Notes: generated by a model from the sequence alone, not told the origin. Positions 1 through 9,232 are shown, counted from the first letter of the stretch. The stretch is 64,000 nt of DNA from Nocardioides turkmenicus (GCF_011045035.1 NZ_JAALAA010000002.1:296150-360149), one strand, 5' to 3'. Numbers and translations are program-made.

Positions 1-2020
1 CCACGGTCAGCCCCAGCGCCATCGGCTTCACGATGGGGTCGCCGTTGGGGACGAAGGCCGCGAAGACTCCGATCATGATGATGGCCGCCGCGGTGACGAC
101 GCGGGCGCTGGCGGCGAACCCGGTGTCCACCGAACGCCGCGCGTCTCCGGTGTGGACGAAGTCCTCCCGCATCCGCGAGACCAGGAAGACCTCGTAGTCC
201 ATCGCGAGCCCGAAGAGCACCCCCATCAGGATGATCGGGAAGAACGCGATCACCGGCCCGACCTTCGCGACGTTCAGCAGGTCGGCGCCCCAGCCCCACT
301 CGAAGACCGCAGCGACCACGCCGAACGAGGCCGCCACCGACAGCACATAGCCCAGCGTCGCCTTCAGCGGGACCGCGATCGAGCGGAACACGACGGTCAG
401 CAGGATCAGCGACAGCCCGACGACGACGGCCCCGAACGGCAGGATCGCGCCGGACAGGCGAGCACTGACGTCGATCGCCACCGCGGTCTGACCGGTGACC
501 ATGACGTCCTCGATCCCGAACCGCTTCTCCAGATCACCCGAGTCGGCACGGATCTCCTTGACCAGCGACGCGGTCTCCGGGTCGCTCTTCTCGGTGTCCG
601 GGTAGATCACCACGAGCCCGAGGTCGGCGGTCCGGTTCGGCGTCGCCAGGGCGACCTTCTGCACGCCGTCGTAGCCGCCCAGCGCCTTGCCCAGCGAGTC
701 CATCACCCCGATCGGGTCGGTGGTGTCGATGATGTCCGCGGTCACGAACAGCGGTGCGTTGTAGCCGGGCCCGAAGTCGCGACTGATCAGGTCGTACGTC
801 TCCCGCGGCGCGGTCCCCGGCTCCGCGCTCCCGTTGTCGTTGAGCCCCAGGGCCAGGTCGCGAGCCGGGATCGCCAGGACGGCGATGACCAGCAGCGAGA
901 CCACGACGGTGAGCACCGGCACCTTGGTCACCAGCCGCACCCAGCGCGCCCCGAGAGTGATGGCGTGAGGCCGCCCCTCCGCGGCAGCCTCACGCCGGTG
1001 GGCCCGAGACCCAGGCTTCGGACGAAGACGCTCACCCGCGATCGCGAGGAGCGCCGGCACCGCGGTGAGCGCGACGAGCACGGCGACCAGGACCGCCGAG
1101 GCCGCTGCGTACCCCATGACCGCGAGGAACGGGATGCCCGCGACCACCAGGCCGCAGAGGGCGATGATGACCGTGACGCCCGCGAAGATGACCGCGCTTC
1201 CCGCGGTCGCGACCGCCCGAGCGATCGACTCCTCCACCTCCAGGCCGTGAGCGAGCTGGCTGCGGTGCCGGGCGATCACGAACAGCGCGTAGTCGATCCC
1301 AACCGCGAGCCCGATCATCAGTGCGAGGGTCGGGGTGGTGGCCGAGATCGTGGTGGCCGCGGCGACCGAGAAGATCCCCGCCATCGCGATCGCGACCCCG
1401 AGCAGGGCGGTGAGGATCGGCAGGCCGGCGGCCAGCAGCGACCCGAACGTGATCGCCAGGACCAGCAGCGCGATGAGGATCCCGATCCCCTCGGTCGCGC
1501 TGACGTGCACCCCGGTGACCGAGTACGCATCCCCGCCGACGTGGAGCTCCAGCGAAGATCCAGGCGGGAGCTCGGCAGCCTTCTCCAGGTCCGACGTGAC
1601 GCCCTCGGGGAGCTCGTCGAGGCCGAGGTCGAACTGCACCGTCGCCAGCGCGTCCCGACCGTTGTCGCTGACGGTCCTGCTCTCCTTCGCGAGAGGGTCG
1701 GTGACGGTCGCGACGTGGTCGACCTTCTCGACCGCGTCGAGCACCGCCCGCACCTCCTTGCGATGGTCCTCGATCTTCTCGCCCTCGGGAGCGACGAAGA
1801 CGAGCTGGGCCGAGGTCCCGGAGACCTCCGGGAAGCGCTGGGTGAGCGCGTCCAGGCCCTGCTGGGACTCGGTGCCCGGGATCGTGAAGTCGTTCTGCAG
1901 CTTGCCGCCGAGCGAGACGGTCAGCGCACCCAGCAGCACGGCCAGCAGCAGGCACCGCGCCAGCACGGTCTTGGCACGGCGCGCGACCAGCCGGCCGAGT
2001 CGGTAGAGGTAGGAGGACAC
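1..2020 (-). CDS. MMPL/RND-family membrane transporter, 3' end outside the window
   Basis: Reading the minus strand from GTG at 2020 gives an open frame of at least 673 codons that runs off the left edge. It starts VSSYLYRLGRLVARRAKT, then a membrane segment, a large outside loop (about residues 45-165, including FTIPGTES), a cluster of hydrophobic helices with GIDYALFVIARHR, a second loop, and a second helix cluster with GLAMDYEVFLVSRMRE. This duplicated layout and the GxDY motifs are those of MMPL exporters, which move lipids or drugs by proton motive force. The GTG start has no clear ribosome site before it, so initiation may be nearly leaderless. A TetR gene is divergent from it, and an inverted repeat sits at the start. 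The substrate cannot be told from sequence. Confidence 0.93.
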   Translation of the reverse strand, partial: MSSYLYRLGRLVARRAKTVLARCLLLAVLLGALTVSLGGKLQNDFTIPGTESQQGLDALTQRFPEVSGTSAQLVFVAPEGEKIEDHRKEVRAVLDAVEKVDHVATVTDPLAKESRTVSDNGRDALATVQFDLGLDELPEGVTSDLEKAAELPPGSSLELHVGGDAYSVTGVHVSATEGIGILIALLVLAITFGSLLAAGLPILTALLGVAIAMAGIFSVAAATTISATTPTLALMIGLAVGIDYALFVIARHRSQLAHGLEVEESIARAVATAGSAVIFAGVTVIIALCGLVVAGIPFLAVMGYAAASAVLVAVLVALTAVPALLAIAGERLRPKPGSRAHRREAAAEGRPHAITLGARWVRLVTKVPVLTVVVSLLVIAVLAIPARDLALGLNDNGSAEPGTAPRETYDLISRDFGPGYNAPLFVTADIIDTTDPIGVMDSLGKALGGYDGVQKVALATPNRTADLGLVVIYPDTEKSDPETASLVKEIRADSGDLEKRFGIEDVMVTGQTAVAIDVSARLSGAILPFGAVVVGLSLILLTVVFRSIAVPLKATLGYVLSVAASFGVVAAVFEWGWGADLLNVAKVGPVIAFFPIILMGVLFGLAMDYEVFLVSRMREDFVHTGDARRSVDTGFAASARVVTAAAIIMIGVFAAFVPNGDPIVKPMALGLTV

Positions 2021-2022
2021 AG

Positions 2023-2057
2023 TTCAATACATTAACGCATTGAATACAGAAATGTAT
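2023..2057. promoter_or_regulatory. Probable TetR operator between the MMPL gene and tetR
   Basis: The 62-base gap between the divergent genes holds an inverted repeat at 2023-2044, TTCAATACATT / AACGCATTGAA, whose arms match at 9 of 11 positions. A second repeat, ATACA-GAAA-TGTAT, lies at 2044-2057. The region is markedly AT-rich for this genome. Position and symmetry fit a TetR dimer site repressing both genes. The assignment to the neighbouring TetR is inference. Confidence 0.6.
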
Positions 2058-2082
2058 CGTTGGCATATGTGAGGATGACTAC

Positions 2083-2703
2083 ATGACCGAGGTGAAGGCC
2101 CCCCGACGACGTACGAACACCCGCGCGCGACTGCTGGCCGCCGCCGTCGACGTCTTCGTCGAGCGCGGCGCGCGCCGGGTCACCGTCGACGACCTGGTCA
2201 GCGCCGCCGGCTACACACGTGGCGCCTTCTACTCCAACTTCAACACCGTCGACGAGGTGCTTCTCGAGGCGTTCAAGGAGGAGTCCGAGCGGCTGATCGA
2301 GGCCGTACGCACCGCCCTCGACGAGCACGACGAGACCGATTCGAGCGGATCGCTGATCAAGGCGGCCTTCGACGCGGTCGGCCCCATGCAGGACCGCTGG
2401 TACGTCCTGCAGAGCGAGGTGGTGCTGCAGAGCCTGCGCGACCCCGATGCGCGAGAGATCAGCTCCGCGACCTTCACGGCCCTCAGCGAGCAGCTCGTCG
2501 AGCTGGTCGAGCTGGCTCTGGACCGCCTCGACTGCACCTCCACGATGCCGACCGATCTCCTCGCCCAGACGATGATGGGCGTGTTCCTGCACAGCCTCAC
2601 GATGCGTACGATCCGGCCCGACGACCCCCGAGCAGATCGGCTGCTCGACGACGCGCTCCCCCAGCTCCTCGACAGCCTGTCCGTCCCGAAGGCCTCCGCC
2701 TAG
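2083..2703 (+). CDS. TetR-family transcriptional regulator, likely repressor of the MMPL exporter
   Basis: This is a 206-residue protein. The N-terminal helix-turn-helix spans about residues 12-58 (ARLLAAAVDVFVERGARRV, then DLVSAAGYTRGAFYSNF), the classic TetR DNA-binding signature. The rest is a helical ligand-binding domain of normal length. It is divergent from the MMPL gene with an inverted repeat between, the usual layout of a ligand-relieved repressor controlling an exporter. Its last codons overlap the stop of the convergent gene by 4 bases. Family assignment is firm; target and ligand are inferred. Confidence 0.92.
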   Translation: MTEVKAPRRRTNTRARLLAAAVDVFVERGARRVTVDDLVSAAGYTRGAFYSNFNTVDEVLLEAFKEESERLIEAVRTALDEHDETDSSGSLIKAAFDAVGPMQDRWYVLQSEVVLQSLRDPDAREISSATFTALSEQLVELVELALDRLDCTSTMPTDLLAQTMMGVFLHSLTMRTIRPDDPRADRLLDDALPQLLDSLSVPKASA

Positions 2704-3179
2704 GCCGGCTGGTTCGCACGACCCCTGGCGCGGCTCGCGATCGACGCGACCACGGCCACGACCACACCCGATCCGAGACCGATCATCATGGCGACACCGC
2801 AGGTGTAGCCGCGCGCGGCGAGGTCGTACCACTCCGGTCCGAACCGTTCGGCGAACTCGAACGCGGCCGCCGGCGGCCGGTATCCCCACGACCGACCGAC
2901 GCCCCACAGCGCCTGGTGGATCGCGACGAGCGTCAGACCGTAGAGCGCCCCCACGACGACGAAGTCGGCGAAGGGCCGCCGGCTCCGGCGGACGAGCGCG
3001 ACCGCGAGCCAGACCACGAACGGCGCAAGCGCGAGGACGTAGTAAGCGAGCCCGCTGTTCGGCGGCACGACCCCCAGATCGGCGAGCACCGTACGCGGCA
3101 CCCCGATCGCGACCAGCGTCAGCACCAGACCCAGCGACATGTCGGTCGCGGGGAATCGGCGTGCAAGGACTGTGTTCAT
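2700..3179 (-). CDS. Small four-helix membrane protein, function unknown
   Basis: I take ATG at 3179 (MNTVLARRFPATD) as the start because GAGGAG lies just upstream; the frame stays open further 5' but that part has no ribosome site and coding-poor sequence. The 159-residue product has about four hydrophobic segments, ending GVVVAVVASIASRARGRAN. The spacing, with a basic loop VRRSRRPFADF between helices 2 and 3, is that of a small integral membrane protein. It is convergent with tetR. I do not recognise a family beyond general similarity to actinobacterial membrane proteins. Confidence 0.75.
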   Translation of the reverse strand: MNTVLARRFPATDMSLGLVLTLVAIGVPRTVLADLGVVPPNSGLAYYVLALAPFVVWLAVALVRRSRRPFADFVVVGALYGLTLVAIHQALWGVGRSWGYRPPAAAFEFAERFGPEWYDLAARGYTCGVAMMIGLGSGVVVAVVASIASRARGRANQPA

Positions 3180-3341
3180 GGCGTGCTCCTCGTGGCTTCG
3201 TCTCCAGCCGGTCCGCCTCGGACCGCTGTTCCTCAGCCTCCCGCCGTCAGCCGACCAGTGCGTCCGCCCGCACGCGGGACCGGCGTACGCCACCGAGCGC
3301 AGACCGCGTGCGCAGACGCGCGCAGCGCCGGCGGGGCCGAC

Positions 3342-4697
3342 CTAGCAGCAGACGACTCGCTCCACCTTGAACAGGCTGTCCTCCTGGCGCTGCATGTTGA
3401 CGTAGCCCTGGTCCACCCAGACCACCCGGAAGAGCCCGTCACCGAGGTCCTCGACCCGGCGCTCGCCGCCGGCGTCGAGGTCCTCGAGGATGTGGAAGTA
3501 GAAGCCGTCCCCGCCGTTGGCGTCGTCGGTGCAGTCCCACGAGGCCGGGTCGTCGAGGTCCGGCATGTAGAGGCCGGCAGCCTCGCAGTCACCCGCCTGG
3601 AGCGCCTCGACGAACCGGACCGCCGCCGTCTCCGCGCCGCTGACCGGCTGCCCCGCGGCCGTCTCGCCACCGTTGGCAGGCTCCTCGACCGGTCCTCCGC
3701 GCGACACGAACCAGGTCGCGGCGCCGCCCAGCACGAGGGCGATGGCGACGGCGGCCGCGACGAGAACCGCATTTCGCCGACGGCGCGACGGCCGCGGCTG
3801 GGGCGGCGGCGGAGGCATGGGAGTCGACGGCGCCGGGCCCGGCGCACGGAGCATGGTCGGGGCGTCCGAAGGCGGCGGTACGGCGACCGCCCGACCCTCC
3901 GTCGCGGCGGTGAGCGCGGCGGCGAAGCTCCCCGCGTCCGGCCAACGGTCCTCCGCCCTCGGCTCGAGGGCGCGCATGATCACCGCGGACACCGTCGCCG
4001 GCACCGGTGAGACCGTGCCGAGGTCGGGGACCCGGGACACGACCGTCAACGCCGGCGCCGGCGAGCGCCCCGCGAACATCGCCCAGGCGACCGCACCCAG
4101 GCTGCGTACGTCGGCACGATGGTCGATCGGCAGCGACTCGTCGAACTGCTCGGGCGCCATGTAGGCAGGCGTCCCGATCTGCCTGGTCACCTCGGTGTGC
4201 TGGTCGAGCGCACGGGCCACGCCGAGGTCGGCGACCATCGCCCGCAGCCGGCCGTCGGACCCACCGGCGAGCAGGATGTTGGCCGGTTTCACGTCGCGGT
4301 GGATGACCGAACGCACGTGGAGCGCGTCGAGACCGGCCGCGGCCTGCGTCACCAGATCGGCCACCAGCTCCGGCGGCATCCCTTGCGGGTGCTGGGCGAT
4401 CAGCTCCGCGACGCTGCCCGCGTCGGCGTACGCCATCACGAAGTAGGGCGCACCCGCCGGCGTCTCGCCGATGTCGTGGACCGAGACGACGTGCGGCGAG
4501 TCGACCGACCGCAGGAAGCGCGCCTCCTGCAGGAACCGCTCCCGGATGTCAGCCGCCTGCGTCCACTGGGCACTGAGCACCTTCACCGCAACGGGCGAGT
4601 CGAGAGCCGGGTCGTGGTAGAGCCACACCTCGGCGAAACCGCCGGAACCGAGAGGCTTGACCTGGCGCAGGCGCCAGAGGGTCTGGGGAAGGGTCAC
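3342..4697 (-). CDS. Membrane-anchored Ser/Thr protein kinase (Hanks type)
   Basis: The protein has 451 residues. The kinase domain covers about residues 9-270: glycine loop LGSGGFAEV, lysine in VAVKVL, catalytic HRDVKPANIL, a DLG in place of the usual DFG (VADLGVAR), and the activation segment TPAYMAPEQF. A Pro-rich linker leads to an Arg cluster and one transmembrane helix (about 308-330, VLVAAAVAIALVLGGAATW). The C-terminal 120 residues are therefore extracellular and end in two cysteines. This is the architecture of mycobacterial Pkn kinases, with a non-PASTA sensor domain. The DVYSLG motif of the family reads DVRSLG here. Start GTG at 4697. Signal sensed unknown. Confidence 0.93.
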   Translation of the reverse strand: MTLPQTLWRLRQVKPLGSGGFAEVWLYHDPALDSPVAVKVLSAQWTQAADIRERFLQEARFLRSVDSPHVVSVHDIGETPAGAPYFVMAYADAGSVAELIAQHPQGMPPELVADLVTQAAAGLDALHVRSVIHRDVKPANILLAGGSDGRLRAMVADLGVARALDQHTEVTRQIGTPAYMAPEQFDESLPIDHRADVRSLGAVAWAMFAGRSPAPALTVVSRVPDLGTVSPVPATVSAVIMRALEPRAEDRWPDAGSFAAALTAATEGRAVAVPPPSDAPTMLRAPGPAPSTPMPPPPPQPRPSRRRRNAVLVAAAVAIALVLGGAATWFVSRGGPVEEPANGGETAAGQPVSGAETAAVRFVEALQAGDCEAAGLYMPDLDDPASWDCTDDANGGDGFYFHILEDLDAGGERRVEDLGDGLFRVVWVDQGYVNMQRQEDSLFKVERVVCC

Positions 4698-4794
4698 CGG
4701 GACATTATGGGGCCGGGCGTCGCCCTCAGCGCGCGATCCGCCCTACAAACCGTTGGACCCAGCGCCGCTCGCGCCGAGATCATGGCCCCATGCC

Positions 4795-4980
4795 GGTCGA
4801 CATCTCCTCGGTACGGGCCGGCTGCTGCCCGACGACGGCTCGAGCTGGCAACCGGTCACGACCGGCGAATCCGGCGCCATCGTGCATCACGATCGTGATC
4901 GTGGGCGCTATGCGAAGCTCGTTTCCACCGCCTACGTGGGTGACCTGGCAGCGGAGGGAGACCGGATCGTCTGGTGGCGC
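4795..4980 (+). pseudogene. N-terminal fragment of an APH(3')-like aminoglycoside phosphotransferase
   Basis: The frame that reads RLLPDDGSSWQPVTTGESGA, followed by RYAKLVSTAYVGDLAAEGDR and IVWW, resembles the first 60 residues of APH(3')-type kinases (typical WEPVTTGESGA motif, then the ATP-binding lysine in the YAK motif). Only this beginning is present; the reading frame then joins sequence of a serine recombinase in another frame. No catalytic HGD or DxG motif follows. It cannot make an active enzyme. It reads as a gene broken by insertion or deletion. The similarity is from recall, not alignment. Confidence 0.55.
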
Positions 4981-5625
4981 GGTTCTCTGATGCGGGGGTG
5001 TCGCGCACGATTCAAGAGCGGCCGGGCTTGATGAAGCTCTTCGACTATGTCGTGGCCCATGACGAGGTCGGGTTCATCGTCGTCAACGAATTGGAGCGGT
5101 TGACTGCGGGCATTGCGCAGCGTGCGGGGTCATTGAGGTGTGCCAGCGGCTCAATGTGTGGTTGCTGACCGAGGACATGGACTCCATCGACCCGTTCAAC
5201 GAGGCCGCGGTGCAGGAGGCCGACCAGCGTGCCGTCGCGGCGAAGGGCGAGGTGCTGAAGGTACGCCGGCGCACGCGCCGGAATCTGCGACAGAAGGTGA
5301 TCAACGGCCGGGTCGCTGTGCGCCTGGCGTACGGCATCCGGATGAAGCCGCTCGTCATCGACGGCGTCGAGTTGAAGTCCGGGCAGCGGATCGTGGATGG
5401 CATCGGACGGGTCCAGCGCTCAGGTGAGATCGAGAGGCACTCCGGCGAGTTCCCGTGGCTGGTGAAGACCTTCGAGTGGGCAGACAGCGGCGTGGCGACG
5501 GAGGAGATCGCACGGCGGCTGACTGCCGAGGGTGTGCTGACCAAGACCGGAAGTGCGCGATGGCGCGGCAACACGGTGCGGGGGATCTTGGAGAACCCGG
5601 CCTGCGGCCGCGGACGCCCAGCGAG
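4974..5625 (+). pseudogene. Serine recombinase (site-specific integrase) remnant, frameshifted and truncated
   Basis: The sequence begins inside the resolvase domain (RFSDAGVSRTIQERPGL, then IVVNELERLTAGIAQRA), shifts frame near 5125, and continues as VIEVCQRLNVWLLTEDMDS. It then runs through the recombinase domain (LAYGIRMKPLVIDGVELKSG, later IARRLTAEGVLTKTG and NTVRGILENPA). The catalytic serine region before about residue 50 is missing, and the protein stops at about residue 270 of the usual 450 or more. Several frames are needed to read it, so it is dead. It marks past mobile-element activity between the kinase gene and the amidohydrolase. Confidence 0.85.
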
Positions 5626-5659
5626 CGCTCCCGGTACCACGCCATCGCGTCCGTTCCCG

Positions 5660-7207
5660 CTACTTCGGGCGTCGGATACGACCGACCAACCGCTGGTCCA
5701 GTTCCCCGACGATCCGGTCCCGCGTGTCCTCTGCCAGGCGCAGCGCACGAGCAGCGTCAACTCCCACCAGATGCCCCCGGTACTTCTTGACGACCCCGTC
5801 GATCAGGACGGTATCGATCTCATCGCGTGTGGCATGAAGGGCCACAGCGCCCTGTGGGAAGTTCTCGTCAGCCAACGCCATCGCAGGAGTGCCCGAGTCC
5901 ACGATCACGACATCGGCCCTCTTGCCGACCTCGAGCGTTCCGATCAGATGATCCATCTGGAGGGCCCTGGCACCGCCGATGGTCGCCCACTCCAGGGCCT
6001 GGTCCACTCCGAACCGGTGGATCGGAATCGGCTGACGGCGCTGGTGCGCAGCCCGATTCTCCGCGATCCGGTCCGCGCTGATGACCGCGCGGATCGCATT
6101 GAGAATGTCGCCGCTCTGGTATGTCACCGTGTCTGACGACAGTGAGCCGTTGATGCCGAATTGGACGAGCTGGTGCGTCGGCGGGTAGCCCTGACCGAAG
6201 TTGAACTCGCTCTCCGGCGCGATGGACACCGAGCCATCACTGGCGGCGATCCTGTGATAGGACTCGGCCTTGAGCGTGGCTGAGTGGACATAGGTCGTCG
6301 TGGGCAACAGCAGATCGTATTGGTCGAGGAGCCGGAAGAACGCGTCCTCCTGGTACAGATAGATCCCGGCGTGAGTGGTGATCGGGATGCCGCGCTCGGC
6401 CGCCCACCTCCAGCCGCGGCGGTCGGGGAACGAGAGGTCACCGGACCAGTCCAGCGCCAACTGGGCCGTGACCAGGTCGCCTCCATCGTTGGTCCGCTCG
6501 ATGATCCGGGTGAGCTCAGGATTCATGACCCAGTCAGGCACGGTGGAGATCTCCTCGCCGGTGGCATACCCCCAGGCGAAGCGCACCCGTCCACCGCCGT
6601 CGGCTGCGGCCTGGAGCGCGGCCTCTCCATCCTCGATGTTCCGCAGGCCGTGCGACCAGTCCACGAGCGTGGTCACGCCGGCATCGATCGCATCGACGTA
6701 CCCGAAGAGGTTGGCGTTGTAGAAGTCCTGCGTGGTGAACCGGCTGCCGAACTGCGCGCGCATGTACTCCAGGTAGTTGTTGAAGTTCCAGTTCGCGCCG
6801 AAGGCCTTGAACGGCGTCTGCCAGGTGTGGCGGTGCGTGTCAATCATGCCCGGCATCACGATCATGTCGGACGCATCGATGACCTGCGCGTCAGCCGGAA
6901 CAGGCACGTCGACGCCCATCGCAGCTATGACGCCGTCGCGGATCAGCACCGAGACCCTCCGCAGCACCTCGCGGCCCGGCGTCATCGGCAGGATGGTGCC
7001 CCCCTTGATCACGAGCGGACGCCGACGGTCGAAGTCCGGTACATCCGGTACAACGGAGCGTGCCGACCCGTAGCCTTCCGTGCGCCTGCCGATCTCGAAC
7101 CCCGCGGTACCAGCAGCTCCGGCTGCGACGACACCCACGGCGCCGGTGAGGAGTCCGCGACGGGTGGGTCCCGTCGTCATCGAGCGCTTCGAGACGTCGT
7201 TCGTCAT
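5660..7207 (-). CDS. Tat-exported amidohydrolase (TIM-barrel metal-dependent hydrolase)
   Basis: I choose ATG at 7207, which has GGAAGGTGG about 8 bases upstream, giving 515 residues. The start carries a twin-arginine signal (TRRGLLTGAVGVVAAGAAG), so the enzyme is probably exported folded. Composite-domain strands follow, then the metal-site motif MIDTHRHTW, and later metal ligands in TTHAG, YVHSATL and SIAPESE. The C-terminus has ALQMDHLIGTLEVGKRADVV, typical of the cytosine deaminase/chlorohydrolase branch of amidohydrolases. The substrate is likely an amine or amide on a ring, but this is not determined. A LysR gene lies upstream on the same strand, with an inverted repeat between them. 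Confidence 0.88.
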   Translation of the reverse strand: MTNDVSKRSMTTGPTRRGLLTGAVGVVAAGAAGTAGFEIGRRTEGYGSARSVVPDVPDFDRRRPLVIKGGTILPMTPGREVLRRVSVLIRDGVIAAMGVDVPVPADAQVIDASDMIVMPGMIDTHRHTWQTPFKAFGANWNFNNYLEYMRAQFGSRFTTQDFYNANLFGYVDAIDAGVTTLVDWSHGLRNIEDGEAALQAAADGGGRVRFAWGYATGEEISTVPDWVMNPELTRIIERTNDGGDLVTAQLALDWSGDLSFPDRRGWRWAAERGIPITTHAGIYLYQEDAFFRLLDQYDLLLPTTTYVHSATLKAESYHRIAASDGSVSIAPESEFNFGQGYPPTHQLVQFGINGSLSSDTVTYQSGDILNAIRAVISADRIAENRAAHQRRQPIPIHRFGVDQALEWATIGGARALQMDHLIGTLEVGKRADVVIVDSGTPAMALADENFPQGAVALHATRDEIDTVLIDGVVKKYRGHLVGVDAARALRLAEDTRDRIVGELDQRLVGRIRRPK

Positions 7208-7254
7208 GAATCTTCCACCTTCCGAAAGACCGGATCTCGGCCCGGACACATACC

Positions 7255-7270
7255 AGTTGATATGTCAACT
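7255..7270. promoter_or_regulatory. Inverted repeat upstream of the amidohydrolase gene, possible operator
   Basis: AGTTGA-TATG-TCAACT forms a perfect 6-base repeat with a 4-base spacer, 48 bases before the amidohydrolase start. It also satisfies the loose T-N11-A rule of LysR sites. The adjacent LysR protein is the obvious candidate to bind it, but a GntR-type regulator would fit the same symmetry. Confidence 0.5.
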
Positions 7271-7349
7271 ATGGTGCGGTCTGCGCTGCAGATCCAACGA
7301 CTCTCCGCGATGCCTTCCATCGCGGCGAGCGATGGAAGGCGACGACGGG

Positions 7350-8240
7350 TCAGGTGGCGACTGCCTCCCCGATTTGGTCGGCAAGGGCCGACGCAGCTGC
7401 GCTGAGCCGCCGACCGCGAGGTATCGCGAGGGCCACCGGCCAATCGAGGCCGGCATCGGGCAGCCGGCGCACCACGAGGCCCTCTGGCAGCCGCTCGGTC
7501 TCCGGCCGTGGCAGCAGCGCCACGCCAAGCGAGGCCCGGACGTACGCCGGCACCGTCGCGGTATCCGCGACCTCGATCGTCACCCGCCGCGCCGCGCCCG
7601 CCTGCTCGAATGCACGGTCCACGACCGCCCGGTTCCCCCAGCCCATGGGAGCGTCGATGAAGTCCATGCCGTCGAGATCACGCAGGGAGACGCTCTCTGC
7701 TTGGTCGAGGGCATGACCTGCCGGGATGACTAGATCCATCCGGCTCGTCGCAAGCGGCATCAGCCGAACACGACTCGCCTCAGCGCCGGGCGGCGACACG
7801 AAGGCCAGATCGAGGCGACGTTCGGCGACCGCCTCCACGAGGCCCCTGGAACCGGTCGGCATCACCACGAGGCGAAGTCCCACCCCAGGATGCGCCTGGC
7901 GATATGCGGCAAGGATGCCGGGAACGTCGAGACTACCTGTCGAGGTCATGGTTCCGATACGAAGGATCCCACCCAGACCGCCTCGCACGAGGGCCACGGC
8001 ATCACGAGCATCCCGCGCGGCCTCGAGGGTCCGATAGGCATGCACCAAGAGAGCCTCGCCACTCGCCGTGACCGTGACGCCGCGCGCGCCGCGCTCCAAC
8101 AACGGCGCACCCAACTCGCGCTCGATCGCCTTGATACCGGCCGACACAGCCGACTGGACCACGTGCAACCGCACGGCGGCGGCCGTGAACGTGCCTTCCT
8201 CCACCACGGCGACGAAGAACTCCAGGTGGCGTAGCTCCAT
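7350..8240 (-). CDS. LysR-family transcriptional regulator
   Basis: The protein has 296 residues. The winged helix-turn-helix is at residues 1-60 (MELRHLEFFVAVVEEGTFTA, then VVQSAVSAGIKAIERELGAP), followed by the periplasmic-binding-like effector domain (LRIGTMTSTGSLDVPGILAA onwards). Length is normal for the family. It lies 142 bases upstream of the amidohydrolase gene in the same direction rather than divergent, so the two could share a transcript or be controlled through the repeat at 7255-7270. Effector unknown. Confidence 0.93.
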   Translation of the reverse strand: MELRHLEFFVAVVEEGTFTAAAVRLHVVQSAVSAGIKAIERELGAPLLERGARGVTVTASGEALLVHAYRTLEAARDARDAVALVRGGLGGILRIGTMTSTGSLDVPGILAAYRQAHPGVGLRLVVMPTGSRGLVEAVAERRLDLAFVSPPGAEASRVRLMPLATSRMDLVIPAGHALDQAESVSLRDLDGMDFIDAPMGWGNRAVVDRAFEQAGAARRVTIEVADTATVPAYVRASLGVALLPRPETERLPEGLVVRRLPDAGLDWPVALAIPRGRRLSAAASALADQIGEAVAT

Positions 8241-8491
8241 CCCGATTGTGCCTCCGCGCTCTCAGCCCTCGGCCAGCCGAGGCGGCCAGGTCAGCAGTCG
8301 TCGATTCATCATTCGCCACTGCTCCCATGAAATGATAATGACTCGTATCTGGTCATCCAGGCAGGAAGGCCGGGTCATACCGAGGCCAGGGCTCCACTCT
8401 GGGTCCCGGGGACAGCGGCCAGGCCGTCCAACTCGACGACCGAGCTCACCCACCCCAGATCTGAAAGGCTCCTGAAGCCGATCGGCGGCCG

Positions 8492-9232
8492 CTACTTCTT
8501 CGACACCCACGAGGCCCGGGACCTGGACGGGCCCAGCGCACCGATCACGACCACGGCGAGGACGCCCGTGGCGACGGCCAGTGTCCACAGGTCGTGACCG
8601 CCGACGACGAGGAGCGCACCGACGAGTCCGCCGAGGAACATGCTGCTGATCGGGACCAGCCGGCGCCCGATCTTGCTGTTCTGGCCTCCCGCTGCTCGGG
8701 AGTCGGCGGCGATGCCGGTGATCGTCAGGGTGAGGACGGTCGTGGTCAGGTCCGGTACGGCGAGGGCGCGGGCGGTGGCGTTCTGGAGTCCGAGGGCGAC
8801 ACCGAGGAGGGCGATCAGCAGGGCGAGCACCCAACCCTCGTACGGCGCCGCGGCCTGCCACGCGGCCAGCAGGCTCAGCGCCACCAGGACGGTCTCGGCG
8901 ATGGCCGTCAGGAAGAGATGGCGACCGCGGTGATGCCCGACCGTGGTCTCGAGGCGGCCGCCCAGAACTGCGCCGGCCAGGAACGTACCGATCGCCAGGA
9001 GCGATGCCCACCAGATGAACCCGGGTGCCCCACCGACGGCGAAACCGAGGAACACCACGTTGCCGGTCATGTTGGCCACGAGCACATGACCGAGCATGAG
9101 GTAGCTGAACGCATCGACCAGTCCGGTCACGAAGGTGAGCAGCAGCAGGAGCGGGGGTAGCGGGCCGTGCGGGTTGCCGCGGGGCGGCACGATGAGGTGC
9201 CAGGCGTCGAGGATGTGGTTCGTGAGGGTCAT
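8492..9232 (-). CDS. DUF1275 (YoaK-type) membrane protein
   Basis: The start is ATG at 9232, whose GGAGGT ribosome site lies inside the end of the upstream doxX-like gene; stop and start overlap as ATGA. The 246-residue product has about six hydrophobic helices, with the family features FVTGLVDAFSYLMLGHVLVA and NMTGNVVFLG near the N-terminus and LGLQNATARALAVPDLTTTV in the middle. DUF1275 proteins are inner-membrane proteins without an established reaction. Coupling to a DoxX protein and a LysR gene suggests a redox or chemical-stress role (inference). Confidence 0.9.
   Translation of the reverse strand: MTLTNHILDAWHLIVPPRGNPHGPLPPLLLLLTFVTGLVDAFSYLMLGHVLVANMTGNVVFLGFAVGGAPGFIWWASLLAIGTFLAGAVLGGRLETTVGHHRGRHLFLTAIAETVLVALSLLAAWQAAAPYEGWVLALLIALLGVALGLQNATARALAVPDLTTTVLTLTITGIAADSRAAGGQNSKIGRRLVPISSMFLGGLVGALLVVGGHDLWTLAVATGVLAVVVIGALGPSRSRASWVSKK

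Noticed and set aside
152..2035. A 627-codon plus-strand open frame over the MMPL gene
   Set aside because: It is full of Arg, Asp, Gln and His with no fold, and the minus strand reads a textbook MMPL protein through the whole stretch.
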